This document shows positions 11,316-24,200 of a DNA stretch of 64,000 nucleotides, piece by piece (position 1 is the first letter of the stretch; each line of letters starts with the position of its first letter). This stretch comes from Anaeramoeba flamelloides (taxonomy: Eukaryota > Metamonada > Anaeramoebidae), in NCBI GenBank assembly GCA_027625915.1, contig JANTQA010000033.1:4526001-4590000 (forward strand). Direction: 5' to 3'. The translations under genes and the position numbers were made by a program. The notes beneath the pieces were generated by a model. That model worked only from the letters and a program-made list of their open reading frames with translations. It was not told where the DNA came from and searched no databases.

Positions 11316-11889
11316 AATAAAAAAAACATAACAATTAAAACAAAAACAAATTATTTTTTTGTTCTTTAATTTCCAACCTTGTATTTTTTTTTTTTTTTCG
11401 ATCTTATTTTGGCTCTTGGTTTATTGAAAATAAATCAACTCTTTTTCATCTTACTTGGTTTTTAAATTTGTTCGAAATTTAATTCCACTCTAAAGCTTAT
11501 TGCTTTTAGTTCTTATTCTGTCAAAATTAGAACCAAAAATTGAAAATTATTAATTATTTAAAATTGCTGTTTGTTTTGAAAAACTTGAAAGCGAGATTGT
11601 TCCGTTCCATTACCATTTTAGTGGTTTTCTCAAATTTTTAATGACAGTAAATTCCACACATCGCACTTTTTTTGGTGTTTGAGTTTGAAATGGAAAAAAT
11701 TTTCTCCTTCTTTCACTTTTGTTTTTTTTCTTTCAAATAAGCTTTGGGTTCAGAATTGAAATTTCTAATACTTTTAATTTGATTGTTGCTTTTTTATTGA
11801 ACTTGTAATATTGTCTTCAATATATTTTGGGTTGTGCTGGTTATCCAAAATGAATCGAGGATTGAAACTGACAAGCGATTATGATATAT

Positions 11890-12290
11890 ACTAACCCTTC
11901 ATGAAAAAAAGCACAACAAGGTTTTTGATTGGGTACCATACTGAAAATGAAAAGTAAAATCAATTTCACGAAGAAACCAATTAACTTTAAATAATAATCC
12001 ATTATTTTATTATCAATCGAACCAACAAAAACAATTTAAATCTCTCTGATTATTGAAATCGTTAAAGTAGTCTTCAAGATCTCAAAAATAATCAATTTTT
12101 TCAACATATTGTTTAATGAAAAGATTAATCAATGAAAAATCCATACCTAAAGACAGTATTAAAAAAACTGTTATTCGATTCAGTCCTTTGTTTCTTCTTT
12201 ATTTAATCATTGATCTTTTCTTGAATTAATTGTTCTTAATTTTTTAGTAAATAGTAAGGTTCTTCAATTAAAAACTGTATTTAACTTTTT
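11890..12290 (+). repeat. Dispersed repeat, family G, copy 2
   Basis: Same landmarks as at 7310-7780, including AACTTTAAATAATAATCCATTA and AGTCCTTTGTTTCTTCTTTATTTAATCATTGAT. The 570 bp between the PH gene and this block hold only T-rich 3' flanking sequence. Confidence 0.65.
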
Positions 12291-12649
12291 ATCCTGCTTC
12301 ACTTTTATTCCCAAATGGTAAATTGTTCATATTTTGTCTCCATATGTCTGTATAACAAAGAATGTTATGTAAAAATTTCAATGCAATTTTAGTTCTTAGA
12401 ATAGATTTTAAATGTAAAAAATAAAATTTTTGGAAAAGAAAGGCAACAACAATTGTAAAAAGGGAAAACAAAGTAAAATATTCTTTTTAACAAGAATGAA
12501 AAATGATTAAAAAATTGTTTTTTCAAAAAGATAACAAAAAAAAAAAACACCATTTTAACAGTTTTATTATTTTGAAGGCATTAGAGTCACTAAATATTTG
12601 TTTAAAATTCAAGTGTCACGTAATTGAATGATAAATTATACAAGTTCTA

Positions 12650-13260
12650 TAGAATTTAAATGACTGGAAATAATTTATCATAAATAAACATCATTTCACT
12701 CAAAGGGGATCAACCAAAAAAGAAAAATTCACTTTATTTTTAAGAATCAGCCAAACTTAGATTATTTAGAAATAAGAGCAATAATAAACTTCGGATTAAA
12801 GTTGAGATTCATAAAAGAAATACCTGAACTACAATAAATTTCGGAAAAAAAAATATATATAAAATTTTTTCGGCCTTAAATCATTTGAACTTCTCCTGCA
12901 AAATCCTCCATTTCGTTATCAAATTAAAATAGTTGAAAAATATTTTTTTGAATTTTAAATGTGCAAAATTTAAAGGTTATTATCAAGTCTCAATTTTCTT
13001 AATGTTAATGTGGAGTTACAACAGATTTGATTTTCAAATTTACTTTTTAAAAAAAAAACAAAAAGCGTGTATCATAAGAAAAGAAGAAGAACATTATAAA
13101 ACATAAAATAAAAAAAAAAAAAATTACAAAATGAGAAAAAATGATCAGATTTAAAAATTGAAAATTTATTTTGAGTAGAATAATGAATTAAACCCAGAGA
13201 ATATGTTCTATTTCTTCAATTAAACTGGTCTCATTGACTGAAAAGGAGTTATATCTATAT
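12650..13260 (+). repeat. Dispersed repeat, family A, copy 2
   Basis: CATTTCACTCAAAGG, GAGAAAAAATGATCAGATTTAAAAATTG and TATTTCTTCAATTAAACTGG match 56030-56560 (same strand) and 63640-63980 (opposite strand). Confidence 0.65.
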
Positions 13261-13269
13261 AAAACTGAA

Positions 13270-13870
13270 ATAAAAATTTTTCCACATGGATAAAACAGTT
13301 AATAGAATGACAATCACAAAAATACAATTTAATTCAAATTGGAAATAATTTTGATTTTTGGAAAATATTAAAACAATTTTTTCCCATTTTATTTTTTTAT
13401 TTTCATTTTATTTTTTTAATTAAATAACTTGTTTCATTCAATTAAATGTTTTTTTTTCCTACAAGTTGATAATATCTTAAAGTTGAGTTCATTTAAAATA
13501 GAAGAACTCAAATTAAATTATTTAATTGGTAGTATCTGACAGTTTAATTGATCAATATTTGCTAATAGAATTTAAACAATTTACCAATGGAGTTGTTGTT
13601 TGTCTATATCCAAAATATTTAGCACGTTCTTGGTTTATTAGTATTTTTGTTTTGTAATTGTTTTTGTTTTGTTAGTCTTATGATTTGAAAGCATTTATTA
13701 ATATTTAAATGAATAATTTGGTTATAATTTGAGATATTCTAGAATTGAAAAAATATATTTTTTTTTCAAAAATCAGATTTTGTTATGTTGAAAATTTTCA
13801 ATTTGAGTTTATATGTTGCTAGATTTGTGTATTTTATTTTTTATTTTGATTTAAAAACTAAAAAAGCCAA
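13270..13870 (+). repeat. Dispersed repeat, family K, copy 2
   Basis: Follows 34030-34480 closely: AATCACAAAAATACAATTTAATTCAAATT, AGAAGAACTCAAATTAAATT, AATTGGTAGTATCTGAC, GATCAATATTTGCTAA, and TTGGTTTATTAGTATT. From 13870 to 15060 I see no feature beyond AT-rich sequence and a T22 run at 14612-14633. Confidence 0.7.
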
Positions 13871-15059
13871 ACAATGATGAATTGTTATTTTAAATAGAGA
13901 CTAAGATTTTATTTTTAATTGAAAATATTATTCATAAATATTTTGAAATTTTTCAAGTTTTACGGGTTTGATACTTTTCTCCCTTTATTCCATAATATAA
14001 AAAAATATTTTGATTTGTTTCAATAAGATACATTTCCATTATTTAAGAAAGGAATGTAATATTCTGTGAAATAATTATACAAAAACAAACTTTAAAAATA
14101 TATTCACAGAGTTTTAAAATAACTCTGTATAAAACGTCTACTTGATTTCAAAATATTTATAATAGTTATTTTAAACTTGATAAAATGATAATTTCCTATT
14201 TAATGTAGATTACAAATCATTTTTTTATTAATTTTTAATAAATAAATTCGAGAAAAACAAATAAAACATGAAGTGATTAATTCCTCGATACTATTTTTTA
14301 AAAACCTATAAAATTAAACTTTAAACCAAAAGTAATACTTTTTATTGTGTTAATTTTTAATGAATAATTCAAAATGAAATCTTAATATTTTAAGTGGATT
14401 GGTAGTAACTCAAATAATTAAAATGGTTGGTGGGTTTAAACATAATTTTTTTGAATATTTCTCAAATTATCAAACAAGATAAAATTAAATCCAAAGAATA
14501 ATTATAGTAGTGAAAAAAATACGTTTCATGAAAAAAATGTGTGAAAAGTTTTGAGTTGTTAATATTAGGAAAATTAATATGTGTAATTTCTGAATATTGA
14601 AAATCAAATAGTTTTTTTTTTTTTTTTTTTTTTTCAGAATCAAAATTATTAAATTATAGCACACCCACTTATTAGAATGGTGATTAATTAAATTAGACCT
14701 GTCGCAAATACTATCCAATAAATAAAAAAACAAGAACAAAAATTATCATTTTCCGAACTCTAAATAACCTCGATAAAACTATTTGGTTGCTTAAAATAAG
14801 TGTATCTACCTTGGTAATCAAACGTATAAAAGAGTATTCTATACAGATCTCACTTTAATAAACCATGGGTAGGGTTATTACTTAGTTCATGAAAAAATTT
14901 GTTTTTTAAAAATAGGATTTGATTAAAATATTGATAATTACACAACAATTTTACTCATATGAACAATTTAAAAATATTATTTAATTTCGGGTCCGGTATT
15001 TTTTTCACTTCAATATCCAAAAAATAATAATTATAAATATTATCAAAGAAATAATTTTA

Positions 15060-15350
15060 TTAATAAAGTTTTTGTTTTTTATACTCTGAATATTTTAAAA
15101 AAAAAATATGATTTAATTTGAAAAATCTAACAAATTTCAAGAAATTTAATAAATTATTGAAAATGAAATAAAATATCAATTTTTTCTGAATATTTAAGGA
15201 TTTCAAGATTTGTCTTGTTTAAATTAAATTTTTTAAATAGGGGTAAATTTTTACAAGTTATAAGTTCATAAAACGCTCAGTAATTACTAATAGTAAGTTT
15301 ACAGAAAAATTAAAATCTTTTCTTGCAAATTTTTTTTTTTTGATATTATG
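15060..15350 (+). repeat. Dispersed repeat, family I, partial copy
   Basis: Matches 4880-5175 (TTTCAAGAAATTTAATAAA, GTTCATA, CAGTAATTACT, TTAAAATCTTTTCTTGCAAATT). It is followed by a partial family G copy at 15440-15590. Confidence 0.5.
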
Positions 15351-15592
15351 GTTCTGAAAAAAAAGTTAAACAGGGTAAAAAGCTGAAAAAATGGTTTTTA
15401 ATAGGGAAATTTACTGAAAAAAAAAAGAAAAATAAATTAAAAGAGAAAACCAATTGACTTTAAATAATAATTCATTATATTATTTTCGATTGAATCAACA
15501 AATACAATTTAAATCTTGTTGATTATTAAAATATGATTAGTTTTGTTTTGGAGATCTCAAAAATAGCAAATTTTTTAATAAATTTTTAGTTA

Positions 15593-15744
15593 CTCGTATT
15601 TGAATTCTAAATGGGAAAAAATTTTCATTCCCATTTACAGATATTTCTTTTATAAGACAGTTTTCAAAGAAATGGGTTGCTATTTGTGAAAATGGAAATT
15701 GGAAATGAAGTGAAATTTTTTCCCATTAATTATTCAAAGAACAG
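15593..15744. mobile_element. 152 bp TIR element (type E2-like MITE)
   Basis: Left end CTCGTATTTGAATTCTAAATGG and right end read on the complement CTGTTCTTTGAATAATTAATGG; both continue GGGAAAAAATTT. The left flank is TA; the right flank is TG, probably a decayed TA, and is shared with the next element, which begins at 15747. A related element at 44767-44935 interrupts B2, and a partial end lies near 47925. Confidence 0.6.
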
Positions 15745-15746
15745 TG

Positions 15747-16228
15747 CAGTGGTGTAAATAACCCGTGTTGACAACCTTTAACCCATTACTAAAATTTAAC
15801 TCATGTTATTTTTTTTTTCAGATATGGGTATTAAAAGATTAGAAGACACATATATATTCTTGGTTCGTATTTAAATTGACTTTAGAGGTTAGGTCTTTGA
15901 TTAATCGAAATAACTCAATAATATTAAATGCTTTTGTTTCAAAAATTTCGTCATATTTACAAAATTTCTTAGAGATTAAATGATTTTAATTATAAAAATT
16001 CAAAAAATGAAATTTTTTTCATTTTTTTGTTAAAAAATTAACTTATAATCTTTCCATATCTTCATAATTCTCTTTTAAAATTTATTTAAAGGACACGATT
16101 TCTTTTTTATATACTGTTTTCACACCATTGATTAGTTTCTTTTATTTCTACAGTCAGCCAATATTTTTTGCATGAGTTAAATTTTAGTAATTGGTTAAAA
16201 TATAAAAAACAGGTTATTTACACAACTG
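15747..16228. mobile_element. 482 bp TA-target TIR element, family C copy 1
   Basis: The left terminus is CAGTGGTGTAAATAACC and the right terminus, on the complement, CAGTTGTGTAAATAACC. Inverted similarity extends inward for about 60 bp (AACCCATTACTAAAATTTAAC). TA follows the right end. CAGT ends and TA target are typical of Tc1/mariner elements (established knowledge). The interior has no transposase; on the minus strand a short frame (LTSKVNLN...) is partly open in each copy. It sits directly against the preceding MITE. Confidence 0.75.
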
Positions 16229-16239
16229 TATATTATTTT

Positions 16240-16650
16240 AAATCAAACCAACAAGTATAATTTAAATTTAATTTTTCGAGTTATTGAAAATGTTTGTGTA
16301 ACTTTGGAGATCACAAAAATTATCAATTTTTTCAACATATTTTGAATAATTGATCACTCAAAGAAATACAATTCTAAAAAAGATAGTATTTAAAACAACT
16401 GTTATTGTGTTGAATCCTTCATTTTGTCTTTATTTATTGATTATTTGCTATGTATTAATGGAAATTACTTTTCATTTTCTAGTAAGTGTTCCCAATTAAA
16501 AGCTGTGTTGAACTTTTTAACCCTATTTCACATTTTTTTCAAGAATATATATTGACAATTCACTAAAAAAAAAAGTGTGGGATCTCTTGACTAAAAATTT
16601 AATTGTGAAATATACACAATTTTAAAAATGATAGATCCTTTGTTTAAAGA
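16240..16650 (+). repeat. Family G copy 4 and family J fragment
   Basis: 16240-16530 repeats the G landmarks (TTTGGAGATC, CAATTTTTTCAACATATTTTG, TCCTTCATTTTGTCTTTATTTATTGATT). 16580-16650 resembles family J (AATTTAATTGTGAAA...TTTTAAAAATGATAGATCC). The stretch 16650-17100 has no recognised feature. Confidence 0.55.
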
Positions 16651-17154
16651 CCTTAACGGGTAATAAATGATGTTAGGAGTAATGAGGTTTCATTGAATCT
16701 TTGTAAAATTAGAGCTATAATATCTTTCGGAAAAATAATTAATAAGATTTTCTTGACCACTTACCAAAGAAGTCATTGAGAATAATTTTTTTGGAGCAAA
16801 TTTAAGTCAAATTCCAAAAGGTATTGAAAACAATTTTCATATAAAAAAATAATTCGGTCTACATTTCTGAAAAATAGAAATAAAAGAACAATCTTAAAAA
16901 AATTTATTTTTCAAAAAAGGAAAAAATAATTTACCCTTTCTTTAAAAATATTCCAAAATCTTTTCAAATACACAATATAAACTAAAAAATTCTTTATGAG
17001 TCAGTCAAATTTTTTTTTGAAAAGTAAGGTATTTTTCTCAAACCAAAAGAAAGAACAATCGAATAAAAATACTCTTTTTCTTGAAGAAATAGTATAACTT
17101 AACATTACTGAGGAAAACTTTTTTAAATGACAAAACCAATTACCGAAAATTATT

Positions 17155-17731
17155 ATGTTTTTAGAAATGTCCTATCAAAACAAAATCAAACTCAAGTTGT
17201 GTGATGTTTTGTTCAATTGGTGTTCATACTTTTCAATTTGTTCTGAATTAAACTTTTTTAAAATGAAGGGAATTTTTTTTAAATTGCACAATTATTTCCC
17301 TGATTCGAATTTAGCACCACAACAAATCAAGAAGTTTTCACTAATCTCATGTTTTAGAATTGATTTTGAAACTTCTCTTATTCTGAAATGATAAAAAATT
17401 TGAAAATATTTAGGATTAAAAGTGAATAATCTGAGAATCTAATCATAAAAATGAGAACTCCTTTAAAATATTTACCTCACAAATTCACCTTAAGAAGAAA
17501 TTTACAAATAGAAAATTTATTTTTTTATTTTTTTATCGAAAATTTTTACAAAAAACTAAATTTAACTAAGATGAGTTGGAAAACAAAACTATTTTTCTGT
17601 TGCTTCAAACTTAAACGAAAAACCAAAAAAATCATGAAATAAACAAGAACTACAAATATGGAATGGATACACACTCTTCGGTTCAACCAAAAAGAAAAAC
17701 AAGTGCGAACCGTTAACAGTTTATTTCCTTT
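17155..17731 (+). other. Possible coding patch, unassigned
   Basis: Three successive plus-strand frames lie close together: 17155-17391 (includes DVLFNWCSYFSICSELNFF and PDSNLAPQQIKKFSLIS), 17451-17642 (MRTPLKYLPHKFTLRRN...) and 17656-17733 (MEWIHTLRFNQKEKQVRTVN then a TAA). The last is notably GC-rich for this window. The minus strand is also open across about 17570-17725, so strand is not settled. No family recognised. It could be a decayed gene, a gene with small introns, or chance. Confidence 0.25.
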
Positions 17732-18189
17732 TGGCTAATCATTACTATTTTTTTTAAAATTCCTTTGATCGTTATAACAAGAAAAACTTGTTATTGTGAT
17801 TGATACAAAATCAAATTTTTGTCTTTTGAAAAAAAAAAAAAAAAAATAAATAATTTGCAGAAAAAAAATTTTTTTTTCTTTTTCTTATATTTTTTTTTTT
17901 TTTCTCAAATTTTTTCTTTTTAAATGAAAAGATCGAATTTCTTTTTTTTGAAAGTAACAAAAAATAAGTTTTTTAAAACACGAGGAAGAATTTGGAAGAC
18001 TCAAAAAAGAGATTTTTATTTCAAAAACAAAATTTAAAATCAGTGTTTCATTTCTTTTTTTATCATTGAAGAGAGCTATTTCAAAAAATTAAATCAAGTT
18101 TGCCATTAGGGTTTTTTTTAATTTCCTGAAATACAGCAAGTAAAATAATGTGTGCACAACGACTATAATTGGTGTTTCAAAATACTATT

Positions 18190-18990
18190 TGTTGCTGAAT
18201 AACTGGAACAAAATTTTCATTTTGTGTTCCAAAAAAATAAAATTACATTCACAAAAATTATATAAAGTCATCACAATCCCCAATTCTATAAGGTAAATTA
18301 ATAATTTAAACTGATTTATCGAATTAAAAATTTAAAAATGATGATTTTATCGTGGTATAAATACACGTATTTTTTATTTTAACCCATTAAAAAAATTTAA
18401 CACATGTTATTGTTTTTTGTAGACTTGGGTATAAAAAGATATAAAAACCGACATATATTTTTGGTTCAGATTCAAATTGACTTTAGAGGTTAGATCTTTG
18501 ATTAACCGAAAGGACACAATAATATTAAATGGTTTTGTTTCAAAATTTCTTCATATTTGACAAAATTTCTGAGATAAAATGATTTTTTTCTAATAATTCA
18601 ATAAAAAAAATCAAAATAAGATCTTTTTCTCATTTTTTGCCAAAAAATTACACTTTAATCTTTCGATACCTTCATAATTCTTTTTAAAAATTTATCCAAA
18701 GAACCCTATTTCGCGTTTATATACTTTTTTCATCTCATTGATTAGTTTCTTTTATTTCTAGAGTCAACCAATATATTTTTTTATGAGTTAAATTTTAGCA
18801 ATGGGTTAAAATAAAAAACATGATCTTTATCCCACGATAAAATCATCATTTTTAAATTTTTAATCCTATAAAGCAGTTTAAATTATTAATTTACCTTATA
18901 GAATTAGGGGCTTTGATGACTTTTTATAATTTTTGTGAATGTAATTTTATTTTTTTTTTCGAAAGCGGAATGAAAATTTTTTTCATTTTA
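18190..18990. repeat. Long palindromic element split by a family C insertion
   Basis: Arms at about 18208-18349 and 18838-18985 are inverted copies of each other (AAAATTACATTCACAAAAATTAT; CCAATTCTATAAGGTAAATTAATAATTTAAACTG; ATGATGATTTTA). With the 488 bp insert removed the centre would read GATGATTTTATAAAATCATC, a perfect palindrome with TA on its axis. A related single arm follows at 19010-19060. Bases 17740-18190 hold homopolymer-rich AT sequence only. Confidence 0.75.
18350..18837. mobile_element. 488 bp TA-target TIR element, family C copy 2
   Basis: TIRs TCGTGGTATAAATACACG and, on the complement, TCGTGGGATAAAGATCATG, continuing into TTTTTATTTTAACCCATT. TA is duplicated on both sides (18348-18349, 18838-18839). 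The interior matches copies 1 and 3 (TTGACTTTAGAGGTTAGATC; TTTCTTTTATTTCTA followed by a GTCAACCAAT stretch). Confidence 0.8.
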
Positions 18991-19299
18991 ACACATCCAA
19001 AGAATTATAACAAATCAACAAAATTCCCAATTCTAAAAAAGGTAAATTAATAAGTTAAAGCTTCTTAATTTAAGAATTAAAAAAATTGAAATGGTTAATT
19101 GATTTATAAATTACAATTTTGGAAAGCTGAATAAAAAATTTATATAATTTATTTAACAACAAATAGTAGTAATCAATAGTGTTTATCCAAAGAGAAGTTA
19201 TTAAAAAGTTAAAAAGCAGCTTATTTTTAATTTATTTTTGACTAAATTTTTTTATTAAAGTGAAAAGTTGTTTTGTCTCTGAAAAATTGATTCATTAGG

Positions 19300-20760
19300 G
19301 TCGAAAAATAATTCTCTTAAGAGATATAAAAAAAAATTGTAAATTTTAGGAGAGCCCTATTATCAATTAAAAACGAACCAAAATGTGATTGGTCGATCTC
19401 CAAAAATCAACAATCGAAAAAAGAGGACATATTCAGAAAAAACTACGAAAGAGAGAAACTTAAATTTCTAATTTGAATGGTTAGAAATAGTATTTTGAAA
19501 AAAAATACATGTTTTACTTTAAAATTGTCACTCTTAGACCCTTTTTTAGATTTCGAAGATTTTTTTTATTTTTTTTAATTCCTATATAAGTTATTTTTTT
19601 CTTAAGAAAGTTAAAGAATCCTTACTTTGCCAAATTTGTTGGGTTATAAAATAACAAATTAGAATAAATAGAATTAAATTGATTTTATATTTTTAGAAAA
19701 TAATTTGATTTATATTGAAGAAATTTAGACTCTTTGGAAATATATGTCCCTACGACCCAAAAAACACTAAAAATGAAAAACTGATCAAATACTTTTCATT
19801 TATACAATTAAAAAACAAAATGATAAAATAAAAATAAATAAAGTTTCAATTCAACTTTTTCTTGAAAACATTTTTTGCCAAAAACATTGAATTCAAACTT
19901 GAAATTATGTATATTTTTAGATACACTATCTTGTTTAAACTCATTTACAAAAACAAATTCTAAATAACGGGAATTTTCTTTTCACAAAAGGCACTAATTT
20001 GGTTCTCAAATGTTTTTTTTAGTTTTAAATGGTAAAATAAAAAAAAAGTTAAACTAAAAGGATAAACTTTCTGGAAAAGTATTCTAATTTAATATATTAA
20101 CTTATTCTTTTATTTCAAAATTTTCTCAACCCCAATTTTTCAAAAAAAAATAAAAAAGTGCACAGTAATTCCAAAAAAAACATTTTCGATATTCAAAGGT
20201 TGAGAGTGTTTTTTATTCTAAAAAAAATTATCACAATGTTTAATTGAATTAAGTTACCTTCTTAATTTCGAAAAATATTAATCAGAAAAAAATAGTGCTT
20301 AATTTTATTAAGGACATATATAAAAAAGAAACAAATAATTTTTTTTTAAAAATTCATTTATTGAAATCCAGATCCAAAACTTTTTTTTGTGAATTGAATT
20401 TTTTGAACTTCTGAATTTAGAACTTTTTTTATTTTTATATAGAATTTTTGCCTATAGATTCTGTCTCTGGAATTTTTTTTTTGTTATTTACATTTGGTCA
20501 ATCAAAAGATTGACAATTTCGTCATACCATTTTTTAGTTTCAGGTCACTCCTTGAGTCTGGAGTAGATCCAAGGTAAATGACTAGACCCTTAAAGAATTT
20601 TTTATTAATTGTGATCCAAGTGAATATTTTTTGTTTTTTGAATTTTAGATCAAAAGAAGTACAATTTCACAATACACTTTTTATTGCAAAGGTCACTCTT
20701 TGAATATGGAGTAAATCTATGGTAAATGGCTAGAGTCTTAAGAGGTATTTTTTATAAATC
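19300..20760 (+). repeat. Dispersed repeat, family D, copy 2 (longest)
   Basis: The left part follows copy 1; the right part (20340-20760) shares with 50550-50940 two tandem-like segments: GTCACTCCTTGAGTCTGGAGTAGATCC-type and AAGTACAATTTCACAATACACTTTTTATT-type sequences, each followed by GGTAAATGACTAG or GGTAAATGGCTAG. No ORF is conserved. 20760-21259 is the 5' flank of the PP1 gene, with no motif I can name. Confidence 0.65.
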
Positions 20761-21276
20761 TAAAACATGATTTAAAACCAACATACAGAAATTCATACAG
20801 ACAAAACTTAGTTCTAAACTAGCTCAATAACCAAATTCGAACCTCTCTGAGAACAATCTTTAAGTTTTTTTAAAATTAATTTTTAACGGTTAGAGTTCTT
20901 TTGTGAAACACCTGGAAAATTCTTTCAAGAAATCATTAATGATTATTTTTTCAAACAATCGTTGATCAAATTCATTTGTTACCCCCAAACATTTGGGAAT
21001 TCACCTTCACATTGAGAACTATTAATTCTGGTTGCAGAAATGAAAAAGAGATAACATTTTTTGTATTTCTTTTTGAAAAAATAATTCTTTTTGAAAACAC
21101 AAAACAAATCCAAATCCAAATTCAACCAAACAAAAACCCAGACCTTTTCAAATTTCCAAAAGTTGTCATTACTTTTCTCGTGTACTTTCCTTTTAACTTT
21201 TTGATTTGTTTTTGCTCCATTTCTAAATTTTTTTCAAAAAACTAACAATTTCTTTTCAGAAACAATACCATCACCG

Positions 21277-24200
21277 ATGAACCGTCTAGTTCTAGACTCT
21301 ATGATTTCAAGACTCAAAAAAGTCAACAACCCAAAATATGATCGGAAGAAAATTAAATTAAAAGAACAAGAAATATGCCTTTTAATTAAACACGCAAAAG
21401 CAATTTTTCTAAACCAACCAATCCTTCTTGAACTTAACCCACCAATAAACATTTGTGGTACTTTTTTTAATTTGATGGAAAGCCATCTTAAAACACTTTT
21501 CTTTGATTCTCCTTATTATACTTTTTTTTTAATTTTTTTTTTTAAATTCTTCTTGGTTGTCTTGCCAAATGAACCCAAATAAGAAACAAGAAGAATTTGT
21601 GTGTTTACGCTTTACAAAACTAAAAATTGTTTTTTACTGTTTTTTGATTGTAATGTATTGGCTATCTTTTCCCAAAATAGGTGACGTTCATGGACAGTAC
21701 CACGATCTTATTCGTATATTTAAATTAGGAAAGTACCCCCCAAAATCTAATTACCTTTTTTTAGGCGATTTTGTTGGTTTGTTTTTTTTTTTTTATTTTT
21801 CTTTTCTTTTGGGGATAATGACTTTTTATCAACACACCAAGGTTTAATCTTGGAAATTAAAACCACACCGTTTTCTTTCATTACTTTTTTAACTTTTTAT
21901 CCCTCATTCAATTTTCATGCAAACAACAAATCCAAATCAAATCAAATTTAGATCGTGGGAAAATGGGATTAGAAACAGTTTGCCTTTTGCTGTGTTATAA
22001 AGTTAGATATCCTTACAATTTTTTTATGCTTCGTGGGTAAGATTTTTACATTTTTCTTCTTCTTTTTCTTTTTTGTATCATTCAAATAAAAATACTCTTC
22101 TACGAAGTGACTACACAATTTTAAATATGATGTCTTGATTTTTAGAAGAAACCACTTATGTCACCTTCGGTGCAAGTCATGATATAAAACTTCAATTAAG
22201 AAAATGTTTTTTGGGTGAGGCTCGTTAAATTTAATTCAAAAATACCCGAGTTTGGTCATAAAATAGATTTCAAAAAAATGAAAAAAAGTGAAATTTTAAA
22301 AAAGATTCAGGTCAGAGTTATTCTTAAATGAAATTTGATGAGATTAATTTGAAACAACCACTCTTAATTGAAGTTTTTTGTCACACCTTAAACGGAATAC
22401 AACATAACTTGTTTCTTCGAAAAATCGATTTTTTTCAAAAAAAACTCTAAAAATAGAGATATCCTATTTTGTTTGCAAAGTAAACTAAAAAAAAATCTTC
22501 AAGCAAATTTAATAGCAAATTGAAAAAAAACATTAACTCATCTTGAAATTGAAAAATGGTGGAAAAGGCCGATTACCATAATCTCTTAACTTACTTTTAA
22601 AGCTATTTTTAGAAATGAATTATTGATTTTAAAAAGTTTGATCATTTTAACTCATTTTTGAAAACTTCAAAATTCAACATATTTTCTAATTATTTCATAA
22701 CAAACATATTTTCTTTGAAGAAGAAAGAAATCGTTATGTGTGTGTCGAAAATATATAAAAATACACTTTAAAAATAAAACCATCAAGTATATAAAACAAC
22801 CCAGTATAAAAAATACACTTAGTTTCAAAAAAATTCCAATAATTATTTTTAAACTTGAAAAAAATATATTTTATTTATACAAACTCCATTTTTTCGAATC
22901 AATTTTTTCATTTTATTTCACAAAAAAATCATAGAAAAACAAATAAGATTAAATATTTTTCCAAAATACATTTTTAAAAAACATATAAAATTTAACTTAT
23001 AACCTCAAGAAATATTTTTCAATTTGATTATTTTTACACAATGATTAATAACCCAACTTAATTATTTCAGTAAGTTGTTGCAGTAACACAAAGATTAAAA
23101 GTATCAATAACTTTTATTATTATTTCTCAATTTATCAAGGCAGTAGGTACATTTTACCATTATGAAAAATTTTAATTGTAACAACCTTACTGAAAAAAGA
23201 TTTTTTGAGTGTCGTGGGATATTGAAACTTTGAAACCAAAATACCTTTCACGTCTCTATTTGTGAAAAGAAAGCGAAACCTAGAGTAAATCAGAATTTAA
23301 TCTTTCATTTTTTGAACATTTTTTTTTGATTCAATTTTTGGTTTTATTAAATTAGTTTTTGGATCTAAACTTCATTTCAAAATCATTTGTCCCATTAAAA
23401 ATCAAATTTTGAAAATAAAGATTTTTATAAATTGAATTTATCTATTATAGTTTAAGAATTTCTATTTTAATATTCAGTTCTATACTAGAAATATTTGTTT
23501 TTTGGTCTAAAAATAAAATAAAAAAAAGTAAAACAAAAATAAAAAAAAATTGTTTCATTTATTATGAAATTTAGTTTTGAAATGTGTTTAGGTAGATGTT
23601 TGAAATTAATCTTAGAATAAACGAAAAAATAGACCCAAAAAGGAACGTATTTTACAAATCTTTTCTTTTAGAATACCAAACACGAAAGATCACCTTTCCC
23701 AGAAAAATTTGTTGAAATCAAGGTTGAAAAAAAAAAAATATCGACAAAAGCCTATTTTCGAAGATTTGTTTCTTCTTTATCTTCTTAATCTGTATGGACC
23801 CAAACAAGCAATTACCTCTGATTTCTCGACTCTTTACTATTTATTATTATTTTACAAAACATTTTTTACAAATTTGCTTTCAAAATTCCACTTTTCAAAT
23901 ATTTTTATCAAACAAAGCCAAAACAAAAGATACTGTTTCAAAAATTAAACTAAAGGGATTGAATTCTCGAAATCAAAAAACAGTTACAAAAATTTTCAAC
24001 CCAAAGAAAAAGAAAAAATTGAGAAAAAATTTCAATCAGATTTAGAATTATTTTGAGTTCTCAATTTGATCCAAAATAAATAATTATCAAATCAAACAAG
24101 CACATACAATAAACCCTTATTTCTGAAGAAGAATTGAAAAAATATCCTATTTTCTGAATGCAAACTAGAATTAGATGAATTGAATGAAAATAGGGTTATT

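Noticed and set aside
20820-20850. GGTTCGAAT-like sequence suggesting a tRNA T-loop
   Set aside because: No pairing T-stem, anticodon arm or acceptor stem around it. I found no tRNA or rRNA gene in the window.
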